A program made the translations under genes and the position numbers. From NCBI GenBank assembly GCA_021770065.1, contig JAETRR010000037.1:1-46400 (forward strand): a stretch of 46,400 bases of DNA. The letters are read 5' to 3'. The stretch comes from Lachnoclostridium sp. (lineage in GTDB: Bacteria; Bacillota; Clostridia; Lachnospirales; Lachnospiraceae). A model generated the notes under the pieces. That model made no database searches and was not told the DNA's origin. It saw only the letters and a program-made list of their open reading frames with translations. Of this stretch, positions 18,186 through 26,936 are shown in pieces. Every line of letters starts with the position of its first letter. Position 1 is the stretch's first letter.

Positions 18186-18881
18186 ATGGCTGATTTTCAG
18201 GTAAGGGCGATGCAGCAGGATGCGGACAGCAAAGGACAATTACAGATCAACGTTACATCTGCTCTTGGAGCAACGCCGATATCCGGGGCTAAGATTGTGA
18301 TTTATTATACAGGGGAACCGGACAGAGAACTGGAAGAAGTGACCACAAACGAATCAGGACAGACAGAGGAACTGGAGCTGGATGCGCCGCCGCTGGAATA
18401 TAGTGTGGAGCCCAGTGAGCAGCAGCCCTATTCCGAATATACAATGGAGGTAACCGCGCCGGGTTATGAGCCGGTGGAGATTGTGGGAGCAGAGATACTT
18501 CCGGATGTGAAAGCACTGCAGAATATTCAGATGATTCCTCTTCAGGAGGGAGAAGAATATGAGCGCTTTATTATTCCGGCTCATACATTGTTCGGAGATT
18601 ATCCGCCTAAGATTGCGGAAGCGGAGATTAAGCCGATGAATGAGACCGGTGAGATTGTCCTGAGCAGGGTTGTGGTTCCGGAATACGTGATCGTTCACGA
18701 CGGCGTACCTACGGACAGCTCCGCGGCAAACTACTGGGTCCGGTACAAAGATTACATTAAAAATGTGGCATCCAGCGAAATTTACGCAACCTGGAGCGAT
18801 GCGGCCATCCGGGCGAATATTCTTGCGATTATGTCCTTTACCTTGAACCGGGTGTATACGGAGTGGTATCGGAGTGTATAG
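18186..18881 (+). pseudogene. SleC-like spore cortex-lytic protein, truncated
   Basis: The 231-residue product matches the N-terminal part of clostridial SleC-type germination proteins. A carboxypeptidase-regulatory-like beta domain (about 15-115) leads into a SpoIID-like region (VRYKDYIKNVASSEIYATW to NRVYTEWYRS, about 180-229). Full-length homologues, from memory, continue for roughly 200 more residues with the rest of the SpoIID-like and peptidoglycan-binding parts. Here the frame ends three codons after the conserved YTEWY. The following DNA reads on the other strand like the start of a transposase, so the gene was probably cut by an insertion and later deletion. It is probably non-functional, but would matter for germination if an intact copy is missing elsewhere. 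Confidence 0.72.
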
Positions 18882-18942
18882 GAATCATGGGTAGAAATAA
18901 GTCTGCATCTTTAAGGCCAAGTAAATCTGTGATACGATTCAT
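18880..18942 (-). mobile_element. Possible 5' remnant of an IS transposase (ISL3-like)
   Basis: On the minus strand AGGTG (18945-18955 region) is followed by an ATG at 18942. The frame reads MNRITDLLGLKDADLFLPMI and then enters the reverse complement of the SleC-like gene. The start resembles ISL3-family transposases as I remember them. Only about 20 codons remain, so the family call is weak. The junction coincides with the point where the SleC-like gene stops matching its family. Confidence 0.4.
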
Positions 18943-19001
18943 GTATTCACCTCGGTTTGGTTATTTTCCCAAAAAATCATAACAAAGAAGGATAAAAAGA
19001 G

Positions 19002-19045
19002 AACAGGATTGCTCAGTAAAAGACGACTGATTAATCCTGTTTTTA
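19002..19045 (+). terminator. Rho-independent terminator
   Basis: AACAGGATT (19002-19010) pairs with AATCCTGTT (19033-19041), with an inner pairing CAGT/ACTG and a T run. The intergenic stretch 18943-19246 otherwise shows only AT-rich sequence. Confidence 0.75.
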
Positions 19046-19246
19046 TATTGCAGAATTGTAGCCTCTCAAAAACTTTGAATACCCAGATGATTTATAAAAA
19101 GATAATTTCTGAAAAGGGTATTATTTTGCATTTTGTGTATGATATTTTCAAGTAGTTGATTTTTATGATGTCTACAAGCACAATATTTATTTTTTGATTA
19201 TTCACACATAATGATAGCAAAGCATAAAGAAAGGCAGTTGCTATCT

Positions 19247-19450
19247 ATGATTGATTATAGCCCGCTCTGGGAAACTATGAGAAAGAGAAAAATATCGCAA
19301 TACAAACTGTTAAAAGATGAGACAGTAGAGCGCAGAATATTGGATAGATTGAGGAAAAATAATAATATCACAATACTGACCCTTGAAAAATTGTGTCATG
19401 CTTTGGATTGTACGCCGAATGAGATTGTTCGTTTTCCCATTGATGAATAG
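19247..19450 (+). CDS. Small Cro/C1-type HTH regulator
   Basis: This 67-residue protein is a single helix-turn-helix domain of the Cro/C1 (YozG-like) type. ISQYKLLKDETVERRILDRLRKNNNITILTLEKLCHALDCTPNEIVRF covers the whole fold, with the typical C-terminal LxxLCxALDCTPNEI signature. I chose ATG 19247 because AAGG lies about 9 nt upstream; an in-frame ATG at 19211 adds 12 residues without a better site. It has no obvious partner. It could regulate the downstream sigma factor or injection cluster, or be a leftover of a mobile element next to the transposase fragment. Confidence 0.8.
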   Translation: MIDYSPLWETMRKRKISQYKLLKDETVERRILDRLRKNNNITILTLEKLCHALDCTPNEIVRFPIDE

Positions 19451-19496
19451 TTCGTCTATGGAAACCATAAGCCTCTGTTTTTAAGGAGGAGGTATT

Positions 19497-19559
19497 TTGA
19501 TAAATGGAGAGAGTTATATAAAGAAAGCAGAGTTAAGTCAGAGTAAAGAATTACAGTAA
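19497..19559 (+). CDS. Possible 20-residue ORF with a strong RBS
   Basis: TTAAGGAGGAGG at 19481-19492 is an excellent ribosome binding site, but the ATG that follows in another frame stops after five codons. A TTG at 19497 opens a 20-codon frame ending at 19559. It could be a leader peptide for the sigma factor gene, a gene remnant, or chance. Confidence 0.25.
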   Translation: MINGESYIKKAELSQSKELQ

Positions 19560-19602
19560 ATCTTAAGCAAAAATCAATAAATTTTGTAAGGATTGAGTAA
19601 AA

Positions 19603-20133
19603 ATGACAAAAGAGAAAGCAGAAAATTTGATGGTTAAAATCCAGAATGAAATGTATTCTGAGATTAGAGACTATGTTTTTGCTTCCTGTAAAAACATGGA
19701 ACTGACAAAGGATATTACTCAGGAAGTATTTTATGAGGTCTGCCGTCATATAGAGCAGATAGCAGAGCATGAAAATTATCGCGGATGGGTGTATGAAGCA
19801 GCAAAACGTATTATCAAAAGGGTTACGGTGAATGAAATAAAGATACAGGTAAATCAGATTCCATTGGATACCACAACAGAAGAAGAATTGCTGACAGAGG
19901 ATTTTCACGAATTTCTTATATTGGATGAGTTCAGCCATATTGTGGGCAAGGAAGGGTTGGAAATATTAAAACAGTATTATCATTACCGAAGGCCGATTTC
20001 AGAGATTGCAGAGATGCTTGGAAAGAGTGAAGCCGCATGTAAAATGCATCTCTCCAGGCTCAGAAAAGAAATTAAAGATTACCTGATGCTGCAGAAAATG
20101 AAAATGGAGAATATGAATGTTAGAAAAGAATGA
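19603..20133 (+). CDS. ECF-type sigma-70 family RNA polymerase sigma factor
   Basis: This 176-residue protein has the two-domain layout of ECF sigma factors. Region 2 (about 10-75) includes DITQEVFYEVCRHIEQI and NYRGWVYEAAKRIIKR for core and -10 recognition. Region 4 (about 105-165) includes HHYRRPISEIAEMLGKSEAACKMHLSRLRKEI, the -35-binding helix-turn-helix. It overlaps the downstream anti-sigma gene by 17 bp, so the pair is made together. It would direct transcription of a stress or envelope regulon. The adjacent injection cluster is a plausible but unproven target. Confidence 0.92.
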   Translation: MTKEKAENLMVKIQNEMYSEIRDYVFASCKNMELTKDITQEVFYEVCRHIEQIAEHENYRGWVYEAAKRIIKRVTVNEIKIQVNQIPLDTTTEEELLTEDFHEFLILDEFSHIVGKEGLEILKQYYHYRRPISEIAEMLGKSEAACKMHLSRLRKEIKDYLMLQKMKMENMNVRKE

Positions 20134-20944
20134 GAAATTAATACAGGATCTGCGTGATGAAATGGACGCAGAGCTTGAAAAAAATGCGGAAGAGATGGAC
20201 ACTGATAAGATCCGCCATATTGTGCAGCTTTTAAAAGATCTGGAACAGTGGGAGCCGTTTCCGGAAGATCTGGAGCAAGAGAAGTTTTTTGAAGAATTTG
20301 ATAAAAAATATGGATTAGATATGTCCGAAGCGAGAGCCGATGCGAATGGAACTAAGCAAGTGAAGCGTAATGTGTGGAAGTGGAAAATAGCAACAGTTGC
20401 GGCAGGAGTGGTTCTTGCTATTGGAATCGGTAACGCAGCGACTAGTCTGGCAGTAGATAAATCCCTTTGGCAGTTGGTACGGGAAAATTCGCATATGGCT
20501 TATTTTCATGTGATAGGGAAAGGTAATGAGGTTGATAAAGAAGAAGCTTTAAATACACAGTATGAGCAATATGATAATTGGGAAATATTAAATAAATCTG
20601 TAGAGAAAGAGGTACTGTCACCAAAGTATATCCCGGAAGGATTGACATTGGAAAGACTTGAAAAAATGACATTGGAAGGCTATATAGCCGTGATGGCAAA
20701 TTATCGGGGAGAAAATATTTATTTGAACTTTTCTTGTAAATCCTATGAGGAAGTAGGTACATATGGAAATAGTACAATAGGAAAAGAGCTGGCCGGAGAT
20801 TATATAACAATTGGTGGCCGAGATGTACAAATAAGAGAAAATAAAGAAATTAATATATCATTTATTGATAATGACATATTTTATTCAATTGATACAGATA
20901 TAGAAATCGAAGAAGTAGAAAAATTTATAGAAGGTTTAAAATAA
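20117..20944 (+). CDS. Membrane anti-sigma factor with DUF4367 domain
   Basis: This 275-residue protein has an acidic cytoplasmic N-terminus (about 1-88) that would hold the sigma factor. One membrane helix, IATVAAGVVLAIGIGNAAT, lies at about 90-109. An extracellular domain follows, whose last 110 residues match the DUF4367 pattern (YIPEGL, later GRDVQIRENKEINISFIDNDIFYSI). Such proteins sequester an ECF sigma factor until an outside signal changes the sensor domain or triggers proteolysis. The signal is unknown. It overlaps the sigma gene and is followed by a terminator. Confidence 0.88.
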   Translation: MLEKNEKLIQDLRDEMDAELEKNAEEMDTDKIRHIVQLLKDLEQWEPFPEDLEQEKFFEEFDKKYGLDMSEARADANGTKQVKRNVWKWKIATVAAGVVLAIGIGNAATSLAVDKSLWQLVRENSHMAYFHVIGKGNEVDKEEALNTQYEQYDNWEILNKSVEKEVLSPKYIPEGLTLERLEKMTLEGYIAVMANYRGENIYLNFSCKSYEEVGTYGNSTIGKELAGDYITIGGRDVQIRENKEINISFIDNDIFYSIDTDIEIEEVEKFIEGLK

Positions 20945-20966
20945 TTTATTGACAAAAAAATTATTT

Positions 20967-21020
20967 AAATAGAGCTATTGCATAAGCTGAAAATATTCAG
21001 CAAGGCAAGGCTCTATTTTT
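20967..21020 (+). terminator. Terminator of the sigma/anti-sigma operon
   Basis: AAATAGAGC (20967-20975) pairs with GCTCTATTT (21010-21018), ending in a T run. It lies 23 bp after the anti-sigma stop. Confidence 0.8.
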
Positions 21021-21071
21021 TAACCTTTTTATACAGTCTTTCAACAAAGATTTAGTGAAATTATAAAAAAT

Positions 21072-21229
21072 GAAAAATCTTGTTACTTTTTAGCTGATTT
21101 TAGTGATGTTATTTATGAAAGGGTAAATAAAAAGGATAAAAACACGAAGAAAAATAAAAAAATCGAAAAATTTTGTTACCTTTTGGCTGATTTTAGTGAT
21201 GTTACTTATGAGAGGACAAATAAAGGAGG
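21072..21229 (+). repeat. Imperfect direct repeat (two copies of about 64 bp, 93 bp apart)
   Basis: 21072-21135 and 21165-21229 share GAAAAAT(C/T)TTGTTAC, then GCTGATTTTAGTGATGTTA and TTATGA, with few differences. The second copy runs into the AAAGGAGG ribosome binding site of the secreted-protein gene; the first ends in AAAAGG with no start codon behind it. It looks like a duplicated leader or operator. It fills most of the 296-bp gap 20945-21240 together with the terminator. No well-spaced -35/-10 pair could be assigned. Confidence 0.8.
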
Positions 21230-21240
21230 AGATATAGATA

Positions 21241-21729
21241 ATGAAATATTTAAAAAGGATAATGGTAATATTACTTGTTTGCGCATTAGTACCCATAAAA
21301 GTATGGGCTGCTGAATCTACAGAAAATCCAGAAATAGTTAGGATGACTGAAGAAGAGGCAGAAAAATATTGGGAGATTTATTATCCAGATGATGATATTG
21401 CTATGTATGGTACGTTTACAGATGCCGGAATGGGACTTCAAAAAAGTGGAAGTAAGCTATTGATTTTATATACCGTAAGTACTAATGAAATTGCTAGTGA
21501 GATTGGAACAAAGGATATTATCTTAGAAGTAAAAAGTGGATTGATATGGGTTCCGATAAAAATAGCTGAAAAAGATTGTAGAACAAATGCCAACAATTTT
21601 ACAGGAGGATTCTATTATAATAATCCAACAAGCGGAAGTACCTATCGTGTATCCGGAATCCATTATGCAATTATTAATGGTAAAGAATATACGGTGTTGG
21701 TTGACTCCGGCAGCTTCACATTTCAATAA
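21241..21729 (+). CDS. Small secreted protein, unknown function
   Basis: This 162-residue protein has a classical signal peptide (MKYLKRIMVILLVCALVPIKVWAA, cleavage near residue 24). Mature residues 25-60 are acidic. The rest (about 62-162) looks like a small beta domain ending in YTVLVDSGSFTFQ. I do not recognise the family. AAAGGAGG precedes the start. The VWA gene of the injection cluster begins 40 bp downstream on the same strand, so the two may be cotranscribed. The low GC content resembles the sigma/anti-sigma region more than the cluster, so it may be a separate acquisition. Confidence 0.75.
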   Translation: MKYLKRIMVILLVCALVPIKVWAAESTENPEIVRMTEEEAEKYWEIYYPDDDIAMYGTFTDAGMGLQKSGSKLLILYTVSTNEIASEIGTKDIILEVKSGLIWVPIKIAEKDCRTNANNFTGGFYYNNPTSGSTYRVSGIHYAIINGKEYTVLVDSGSFTFQ

Positions 21730-21769
21730 CCAGAAAAAAACACCTGACAGATAAAAAGAGAGGCATCTT

Positions 21770-23815
21770 ATGAGGACGAGCATAAAGCAGAGATTTCTCA
21801 CCATCATCTTAGGCTTCCTGCTTTGTCTGGCCTTCCCACAGTCCGCACATGCAGAAGAGATCGAAAACGAGCGAACTGGTCTTGAAGTTATCTTTGTCAT
21901 AGACTGCAGCGGTTCCATGAAAACAAATGATCCCTCCAGGGTTGCGGTTCGAATGGTACAGGCATTTATCGATTCTGTGCATACAGAGGAGCTTCTGGTA
22001 GGCTTTGCGGCTTACAATGACACTGTGGCGGCATCCGCTGCTCCAGTTTCCATTACAGACCAAGAGGAGCGTCAGAAGCTTAAAGATTCCATTGATGCTG
22101 TACCTTATTCGGGAGATACGGATATTGGCCTGGGACTGTCCTATGTGCAGGAACAGATGCCAGAGCAGGAAGGGTATCAACGGGTGATTGTGCTGATTTC
22201 AGACGGGGAGACAGATCTGAAAGCAGGAGGAAGCCGCACTGTGGAAGATTCCAATGCGGAACAGGAAGCTTGTGTTCTCCAGTGTATGGAAGAAGAGATC
22301 CCGATTTACACAATCGCATTTGGAAAATATGACGGGAACAAAGAGGTACTTACAAATATTGCAGAGCGCACGGATGGAGAAAGTTATACGGTTGAAAGCC
22401 CCGAAAAACTCATTGAAGTTTTGTATGGAATTCTTGAAAACAATGTTGCCTATAAGATACAGCAGTTTTCTAATGGAATCTATGCAGGAGGAACACAGGA
22501 GATCAAATGTATCCTGGACGAACCGTATCTGGACGAAATAGATGTTCTGCTGATCTCCGAGGGGGAGATAGGGGAAACTTTTCTTAAGTATGGGGACAGC
22601 CAGATTCCCATGAACATGCTGTCCAATTACGCAGTAGGAAAGATAGATGAAAGCACGATTCGGGACTCCGTTAAGGAGCTTACAATTCATGTTTCGACAG
22701 CGGAGAAACAGAAGCTGCAGGTATTTCTTTTAAGCTACCGGAAGCTTGCTCCTATACTGGAGATAGAGACTCATATTCCGAAAAACCAGGAAATACCCTA
22801 CAGGATTTATTTCAGAGACAGCGATGGAAATATTATAGAAGATGAGGCATTTTACAAAAGCTTCAGTTGGGAACTGAAAAGTATAGAAGATGAGACAGAA
22901 CACATTTTCATACAGCCTTCCGTAAGGCAGAGCAGCAGGGGAGTGGAAGGAACTGTGAAAGCAGGACACTCCGGTACATATACCTTATCGGGAATACTTT
23001 CAGATTCTATGGGAAGATATCCCTTTCTTTTTTCGGTGGAGACAAAGAACAATCCGCCCTCCGGCGAGCTGCCAGAGATTTCATGTACGGTTTTAGACAA
23101 AGAATTGTTCTTTGACTTAAATACATATTTTGCAGATGCAGACGGTGATGATTTGACTTACGCCCTGGAAGGAAAAACAGGAAACCAGGCAGCAGTAGAA
23201 CTTACGGCAGATGATAGGCTTTGGATAAAGCCGGAGCAGACGGGAACCCAGACAGCTATATTAACGGTCTATGACGGCGAGGATACCTGGACGTATCCGT
23301 TACAGATAACCATAATTCCTTTATGGAAAGCATACTGGTGGGTGACGGGACTTATTGTGAGCGCTGTCCTTTTTGCCGGAATCGCAGTTTATCATCTGCT
23401 CCACAAGCCAAAACCCAAGGAAGAGCCGGAACTGCTGGTGGAAGAAAAGAAAGCATACCGTTTCTGCGGAAGAATGGATGCCTATTTTACCCTGCAGCCT
23501 GAGAGCGAGAAGGAGATACCGCCCCTTACTTTCCAGATGCACAAAGTAAGAGATAACAAGATTGTATTAGGCGATCTTCTGGAAAAATATCCGAAAGCAG
23601 CAGATGCGCTGGGGCTTTTTGAAATTTGTCTGGTAGCAGATGAGGATAGAAGGATGGTTCTGTATCATACATCAGAGAGCGTGGTAATGATTGGCAATTC
23701 TATTGCCTGCCGGAAAATCCGGTACAACGTAAGCTTTGGGGACGTCATCTATATAACTTCCCCGGATGGCATGTATGATCTGGAAATCCATTATATAGCA
23801 ATATTTCAAGAATAA
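21770..23815 (+). CDS. Membrane-anchored VWA-domain protein, first gene of the injection cluster
   Basis: This 681-residue protein has a signal peptide (about 1-28, ending QSAHA). An extracellular von Willebrand A domain (about 38-225) carries the MIDAS motif DCSGSMK plus SDGETD. About 300 residues of beta-rich, Ig/cadherin-like sequence follow, including DLNTYFADADGDDLTYAL. One membrane helix lies at about 520-544 and a cytoplasmic domain at 545-681. That last domain, ending IRYNVSFGDVIYITSPDG, may be FHA-like, but I cannot prove it. The gene sits 20 bp before the sheath-like gene. A surface adhesin domain tied through the membrane to a cytoplasmic module could anchor the machine to the membrane or sense contact; this is inference. 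Some phage-like systems lack any such protein. Confidence 0.8.
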   Translation: MRTSIKQRFLTIILGFLLCLAFPQSAHAEEIENERTGLEVIFVIDCSGSMKTNDPSRVAVRMVQAFIDSVHTEELLVGFAAYNDTVAASAAPVSITDQEERQKLKDSIDAVPYSGDTDIGLGLSYVQEQMPEQEGYQRVIVLISDGETDLKAGGSRTVEDSNAEQEACVLQCMEEEIPIYTIAFGKYDGNKEVLTNIAERTDGESYTVESPEKLIEVLYGILENNVAYKIQQFSNGIYAGGTQEIKCILDEPYLDEIDVLLISEGEIGETFLKYGDSQIPMNMLSNYAVGKIDESTIRDSVKELTIHVSTAEKQKLQVFLLSYRKLAPILEIETHIPKNQEIPYRIYFRDSDGNIIEDEAFYKSFSWELKSIEDETEHIFIQPSVRQSSRGVEGTVKAGHSGTYTLSGILSDSMGRYPFLFSVETKNNPPSGELPEISCTVLDKELFFDLNTYFADADGDDLTYALEGKTGNQAAVELTADDRLWIKPEQTGTQTAILTVYDGEDTWTYPLQITIIPLWKAYWWVTGLIVSAVLFAGIAVYHLLHKPKPKEEPELLVEEKKAYRFCGRMDAYFTLQPESEKEIPPLTFQMHKVRDNKIVLGDLLEKYPKAADALGLFEICLVADEDRRMVLYHTSESVVMIGNSIACRKIRYNVSFGDVIYITSPDGMYDLEIHYIAIFQE

Positions 23816-23834
23816 AAAAGGGGAGTGATAGCCT

Positions 23835-26003
23835 GTGGAAACAATTATGCAGACAAACAGAACGATTCTGTTTGCCGAAATCAATCCGGAGCGCTTAAAC
23901 CTGCTGACCATGATCTCGGATGTGCGGGGAAAAAACAGTCTGGATGATGAGAAGATCAAGGAGATTAATGAAACGCTGCTGGTGGGAAGCCTGGATGAGT
24001 TTATGGAAAAGTTCAGTCCGGTAGTATATTCCTGGTGTGATGCAGGATCGGGAAGCATCCAGTACAGCCTTGTGAAGCCGGAGCATATTCCGGAGAATTG
24101 CATTACTGAGATTCCATTGAATGAGAATAATGACCTGCTCAATATGCTCATCACCCTTCTGGACACGAAACGTGCCCAGGGAGTGGCAAACGTGGACTTC
24201 GGCTTTGCGAATGTGATGGACATGATATCACCCAGAAAGATTATGGAGGATATCCGCCAGGTCCGCAGGGAGATCCGGTATACCTATGAAAAATATGCGG
24301 AGCTTGACGAAGAAGATCCGAAGCGTCTGGATTTGGGAGATACGTTGAATTACCAGTTTGAGCAGGCAAGCCAGAATTATAATAACGTGCTTGCTATGCT
24401 GCCTCTGGCAATCGAAGATTCCAAGACACGTCTGCTTCTGGGTTCGGGAGAGGCAAAACAGGGAGGTCCGGATTTTAAGGCAGGCCTGTTAAGTCTGGGA
24501 GAGGACGGAGAGCTTAAGATCCTGGAAATGAAGCAGGAGGAAAGCACAGAGCTTGCTGTAGTGGAGGATGAGATCAGCACCAGTCTTACGGAAGCATTCA
24601 AAGAAGATTACGATGCACTCAATGAAGAAAAGTCCGATTATGTCCGGGAGCTGGTAGTAAGAACCTTTTGCCCCTTAAGCACAGCTATGGACAGCACCAT
24701 AGACCGTGAGACGGAGATGCGCCATTACAATCAATATCTGGAGTTCTATAAAAAGAGCAAGGATGACTTTGTAAAGGCAGTAAAACCGCTGATTGAAAAG
24801 ATTCTGGGCGTAAAGGCATTCTTTGATCAATACCAGGTCAAAGAAAAAGGCATGCAGCCCAAGCTTCTGATTACGAATACGCCTTTGGATATGATGGTAA
24901 AATCCAGCAACCTGCCTCGGCTTCTTGCCTATTTGAATACCACAAATGACAAGAACGAGTTTGACAATACCATTTGGTTCGGAATCGTGCCCGATGTGGA
25001 ATTGAACCAGACAGACGGCGGAAAGCTCCAAAGAGTCCGTTTTGCAGGAAACCGTAAGGTGGAGAGGCAGGGCACGAACTCTATGGAAAGCCTGGCAACG
25101 TTAATGAATGCGCTGCTTCCATACCGGATTACCACATTTTTCAGCTTCTGCACAGGAGAGGAAACGACCTTCAGCTATATTGCAACAGAAGGCATCCAGG
25201 TATTTAAGGAAAAATGCCTTCCATTGATGAAGAAAGAATACAGCGAATTTGTAGTTCCCTGTATTCCCAACGCCACTATCATTCCCAAGGATAAATCGGG
25301 GCTTGTACTGGACCGGCGGATCGTTATGGATGAAAGCGGAAATACGGCTCTTTCCAATGAAAAGGAAGATATTTTGAAGATGTGGCTGGAGGGAATATAC
25401 GTAGGAGCTGCTTATGAGGCTGCAGGAATTGTGGCAGCATGGCAGTGCCCGGAGTATCTGAAGGAGCGTTTCCGGAATACCAGTATGGAATATCCCGGCG
25501 TGCGGTTTGATGTGGAAGCTGATGATAACGCGCTTCTTGCAGCAACCAGCATGACAAAAGAGATATCGGGCTTTACAAATGCAATTAAAAACTCCATCAA
25601 CCATACCGGCTTTGGCTTTGTATTTTCCTCAGACAATGCAAAGTACAAGGACAGGGAGATAAAAAATATTACGGTCTATAAGGCACGGAACCTGTTAAGC
25701 AATGGCAGTGAGTTTGAGCCAATTTATAAAACCCTGGTGGTAACCTATATAGAACGGATGCTTAGATTTAGCAGCGGAGACTTCAAGCAGGATAAAATCC
25801 TGAAGTTTTTCAGCAGCAACCCCAGCAGCCAGAAGAGCCGTTGGGATACGGATCGGTCTCATGTAAATTCAATTCTGCAGAATGGAGATGAGCTGGATTA
25901 TACCATTGATGAGAAGTACGGCATTTGCAATGTCCAGGTGACATTTGCAAATACCACAAGGAATCTCAAGGTACAGCTTACAAGAAAAGCGGGAGAAAAA
26001 TAA
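23835..26003 (+). CDS. Contractile sheath-like protein
   Basis: This 722-residue cytoplasmic protein has features of the contractile sheath family (TssC, phage gp18-like). The last 130 residues read FVYSS-like strand, a helix LVVTYIERMLRF with an Arg that matches the conserved sheath core helix, then DWRWD-like spacing and a closing beta pair CNVQVTFANTTRNLKVQL that would make the inter-subunit handshake. The first 180 residues resemble a fused small-sheath (TssB-like) part plus a long charged helix (about 130-165). Two tube-like genes follow directly, which supports the call. The start is GTG 23835 behind GGGGAG; ATG 23847 is possible. Sequence similarity to named sheaths is weak, so a structure prediction would decide. 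Confidence 0.62.
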   Translation: METIMQTNRTILFAEINPERLNLLTMISDVRGKNSLDDEKIKEINETLLVGSLDEFMEKFSPVVYSWCDAGSGSIQYSLVKPEHIPENCITEIPLNENNDLLNMLITLLDTKRAQGVANVDFGFANVMDMISPRKIMEDIRQVRREIRYTYEKYAELDEEDPKRLDLGDTLNYQFEQASQNYNNVLAMLPLAIEDSKTRLLLGSGEAKQGGPDFKAGLLSLGEDGELKILEMKQEESTELAVVEDEISTSLTEAFKEDYDALNEEKSDYVRELVVRTFCPLSTAMDSTIDRETEMRHYNQYLEFYKKSKDDFVKAVKPLIEKILGVKAFFDQYQVKEKGMQPKLLITNTPLDMMVKSSNLPRLLAYLNTTNDKNEFDNTIWFGIVPDVELNQTDGGKLQRVRFAGNRKVERQGTNSMESLATLMNALLPYRITTFFSFCTGEETTFSYIATEGIQVFKEKCLPLMKKEYSEFVVPCIPNATIIPKDKSGLVLDRRIVMDESGNTALSNEKEDILKMWLEGIYVGAAYEAAGIVAAWQCPEYLKERFRNTSMEYPGVRFDVEADDNALLAATSMTKEISGFTNAIKNSINHTGFGFVFSSDNAKYKDREIKNITVYKARNLLSNGSEFEPIYKTLVVTYIERMLRFSSGDFKQDKILKFFSSNPSSQKSRWDTDRSHVNSILQNGDELDYTIDEKYGICNVQVTFANTTRNLKVQLTRKAGEK

Positions 26004-26042
26004 TAAGCTATAAAAATATAATAATTTTAGGAGGAAAGAAGA

Positions 26043-26471
26043 ATGGGATTACGTTTAAAAATTGAGGGAAGCGAGTCAATCAGCCTGCCGGAAACAAGCA
26101 TTACAAGCGTAGTGTTCGGGGCGGATATCCCTCACGATTCAAATGCAAGATCTACGGATCTTGGCTCTACGGTGCTGATCAAAGGTAAGATATTGGCAGC
26201 CGTAGACGGGGAAGCGGCAGATGACACCAGTAAGATTGCCAAATGGTCTCTGGTGCCGGCTGAAAACATGGACTGCTACAGAAGGCTTCAGATTGATGTG
26301 GTGAATGCATCCCAGATCGTCCGTCAGATATCGGTACCCAATGCTTTTGTTGTGGACTACCAGGAAGATTTCACAGATGAAACAGGCGCCGGAGTATTTT
26401 CACTTCTGGTGAAGCAGAAAAAAGATAAGATGGCAAGTCTGAAATTTGAAGGCGGATTCAGCGGAGAATAA
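26043..26471 (+). CDS. Hcp-like tail tube protein 1
   Basis: This 142-residue beta-rich protein is about the size of T6SS Hcp and phage tube subunits. It shares with the next gene the segments IPHDSNARSTD, VPAE(N/K)xDCYR, PNAFVVDY and KQKKDKMA, so the two are paralogues. It lies 40 bp after the sheath-like gene behind AGGAGG, the classical sheath-then-tube order. A stack of hexameric rings inside the sheath is the expected role. Genomes sometimes carry misleading names for this family; I assign it from size, order and the tube-like beta pattern only. Confidence 0.62.
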   Translation: MGLRLKIEGSESISLPETSITSVVFGADIPHDSNARSTDLGSTVLIKGKILAAVDGEAADDTSKIAKWSLVPAENMDCYRRLQIDVVNASQIVRQISVPNAFVVDYQEDFTDETGAGVFSLLVKQKKDKMASLKFEGGFSGE

Positions 26472-26506
26472 GTTTATCCCGGATTTGAGGAAAGGAAGGA
26501 GATATT

Positions 26507-26932
26507 ATGGGATTTACAGTAAAAGTAGAAGGACCATCAACAATTGAATTGGGAACAACCAGTATCACAGGAGTAAAGTTCAGAACCGACATTCCCCATG
26601 ACAGCAACGCGCGCTCTACCGATATGGGAAGCACTGTGACTATTACAGGAAAGATTCTGACAGCAGTGGACGGAGATCCCTTTGACAGTACAAGGCAGCT
26701 GGGGCTGTGGGCGCTTGTTCCGGCAGAAAAATCAGACTGCTACCGCAAAGTAAGCATAGAAGTAATTGCGGCTTCCCAGGTAGTACGTAAATATACATAT
26801 CCCAATGCTTTTGTTGTGGATTATAAAGAAGATTATGGGGATGTGGAAGGTGTTGGAACATTTACACTGATTATCAAGCAGAAAAAGGATAAAATGGCGC
26901 AGGTCGCAGTGGAAGGCGGATACAGCGTATAA
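26507..26932 (+). CDS. Hcp-like tail tube protein 2
   Basis: This 141-residue paralogue of the preceding tube-like protein keeps all of its shared motifs. The main differences lie in the first 30 residues and around residues 55-65. Tandem tube genes are also seen in extracellular injection systems, where one subunit builds the tube body and others form the first rings near the baseplate. A strong terminator follows the stop codon, so sheath and tube genes form the first expression block. Confidence 0.62.
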   Translation: MGFTVKVEGPSTIELGTTSITGVKFRTDIPHDSNARSTDMGSTVTITGKILTAVDGDPFDSTRQLGLWALVPAEKSDCYRKVSIEVIAASQVVRKYTYPNAFVVDYKEDYGDVEGVGTFTLIIKQKKDKMAQVAVEGGYSV

Positions 26933-26936
26933 GGAA

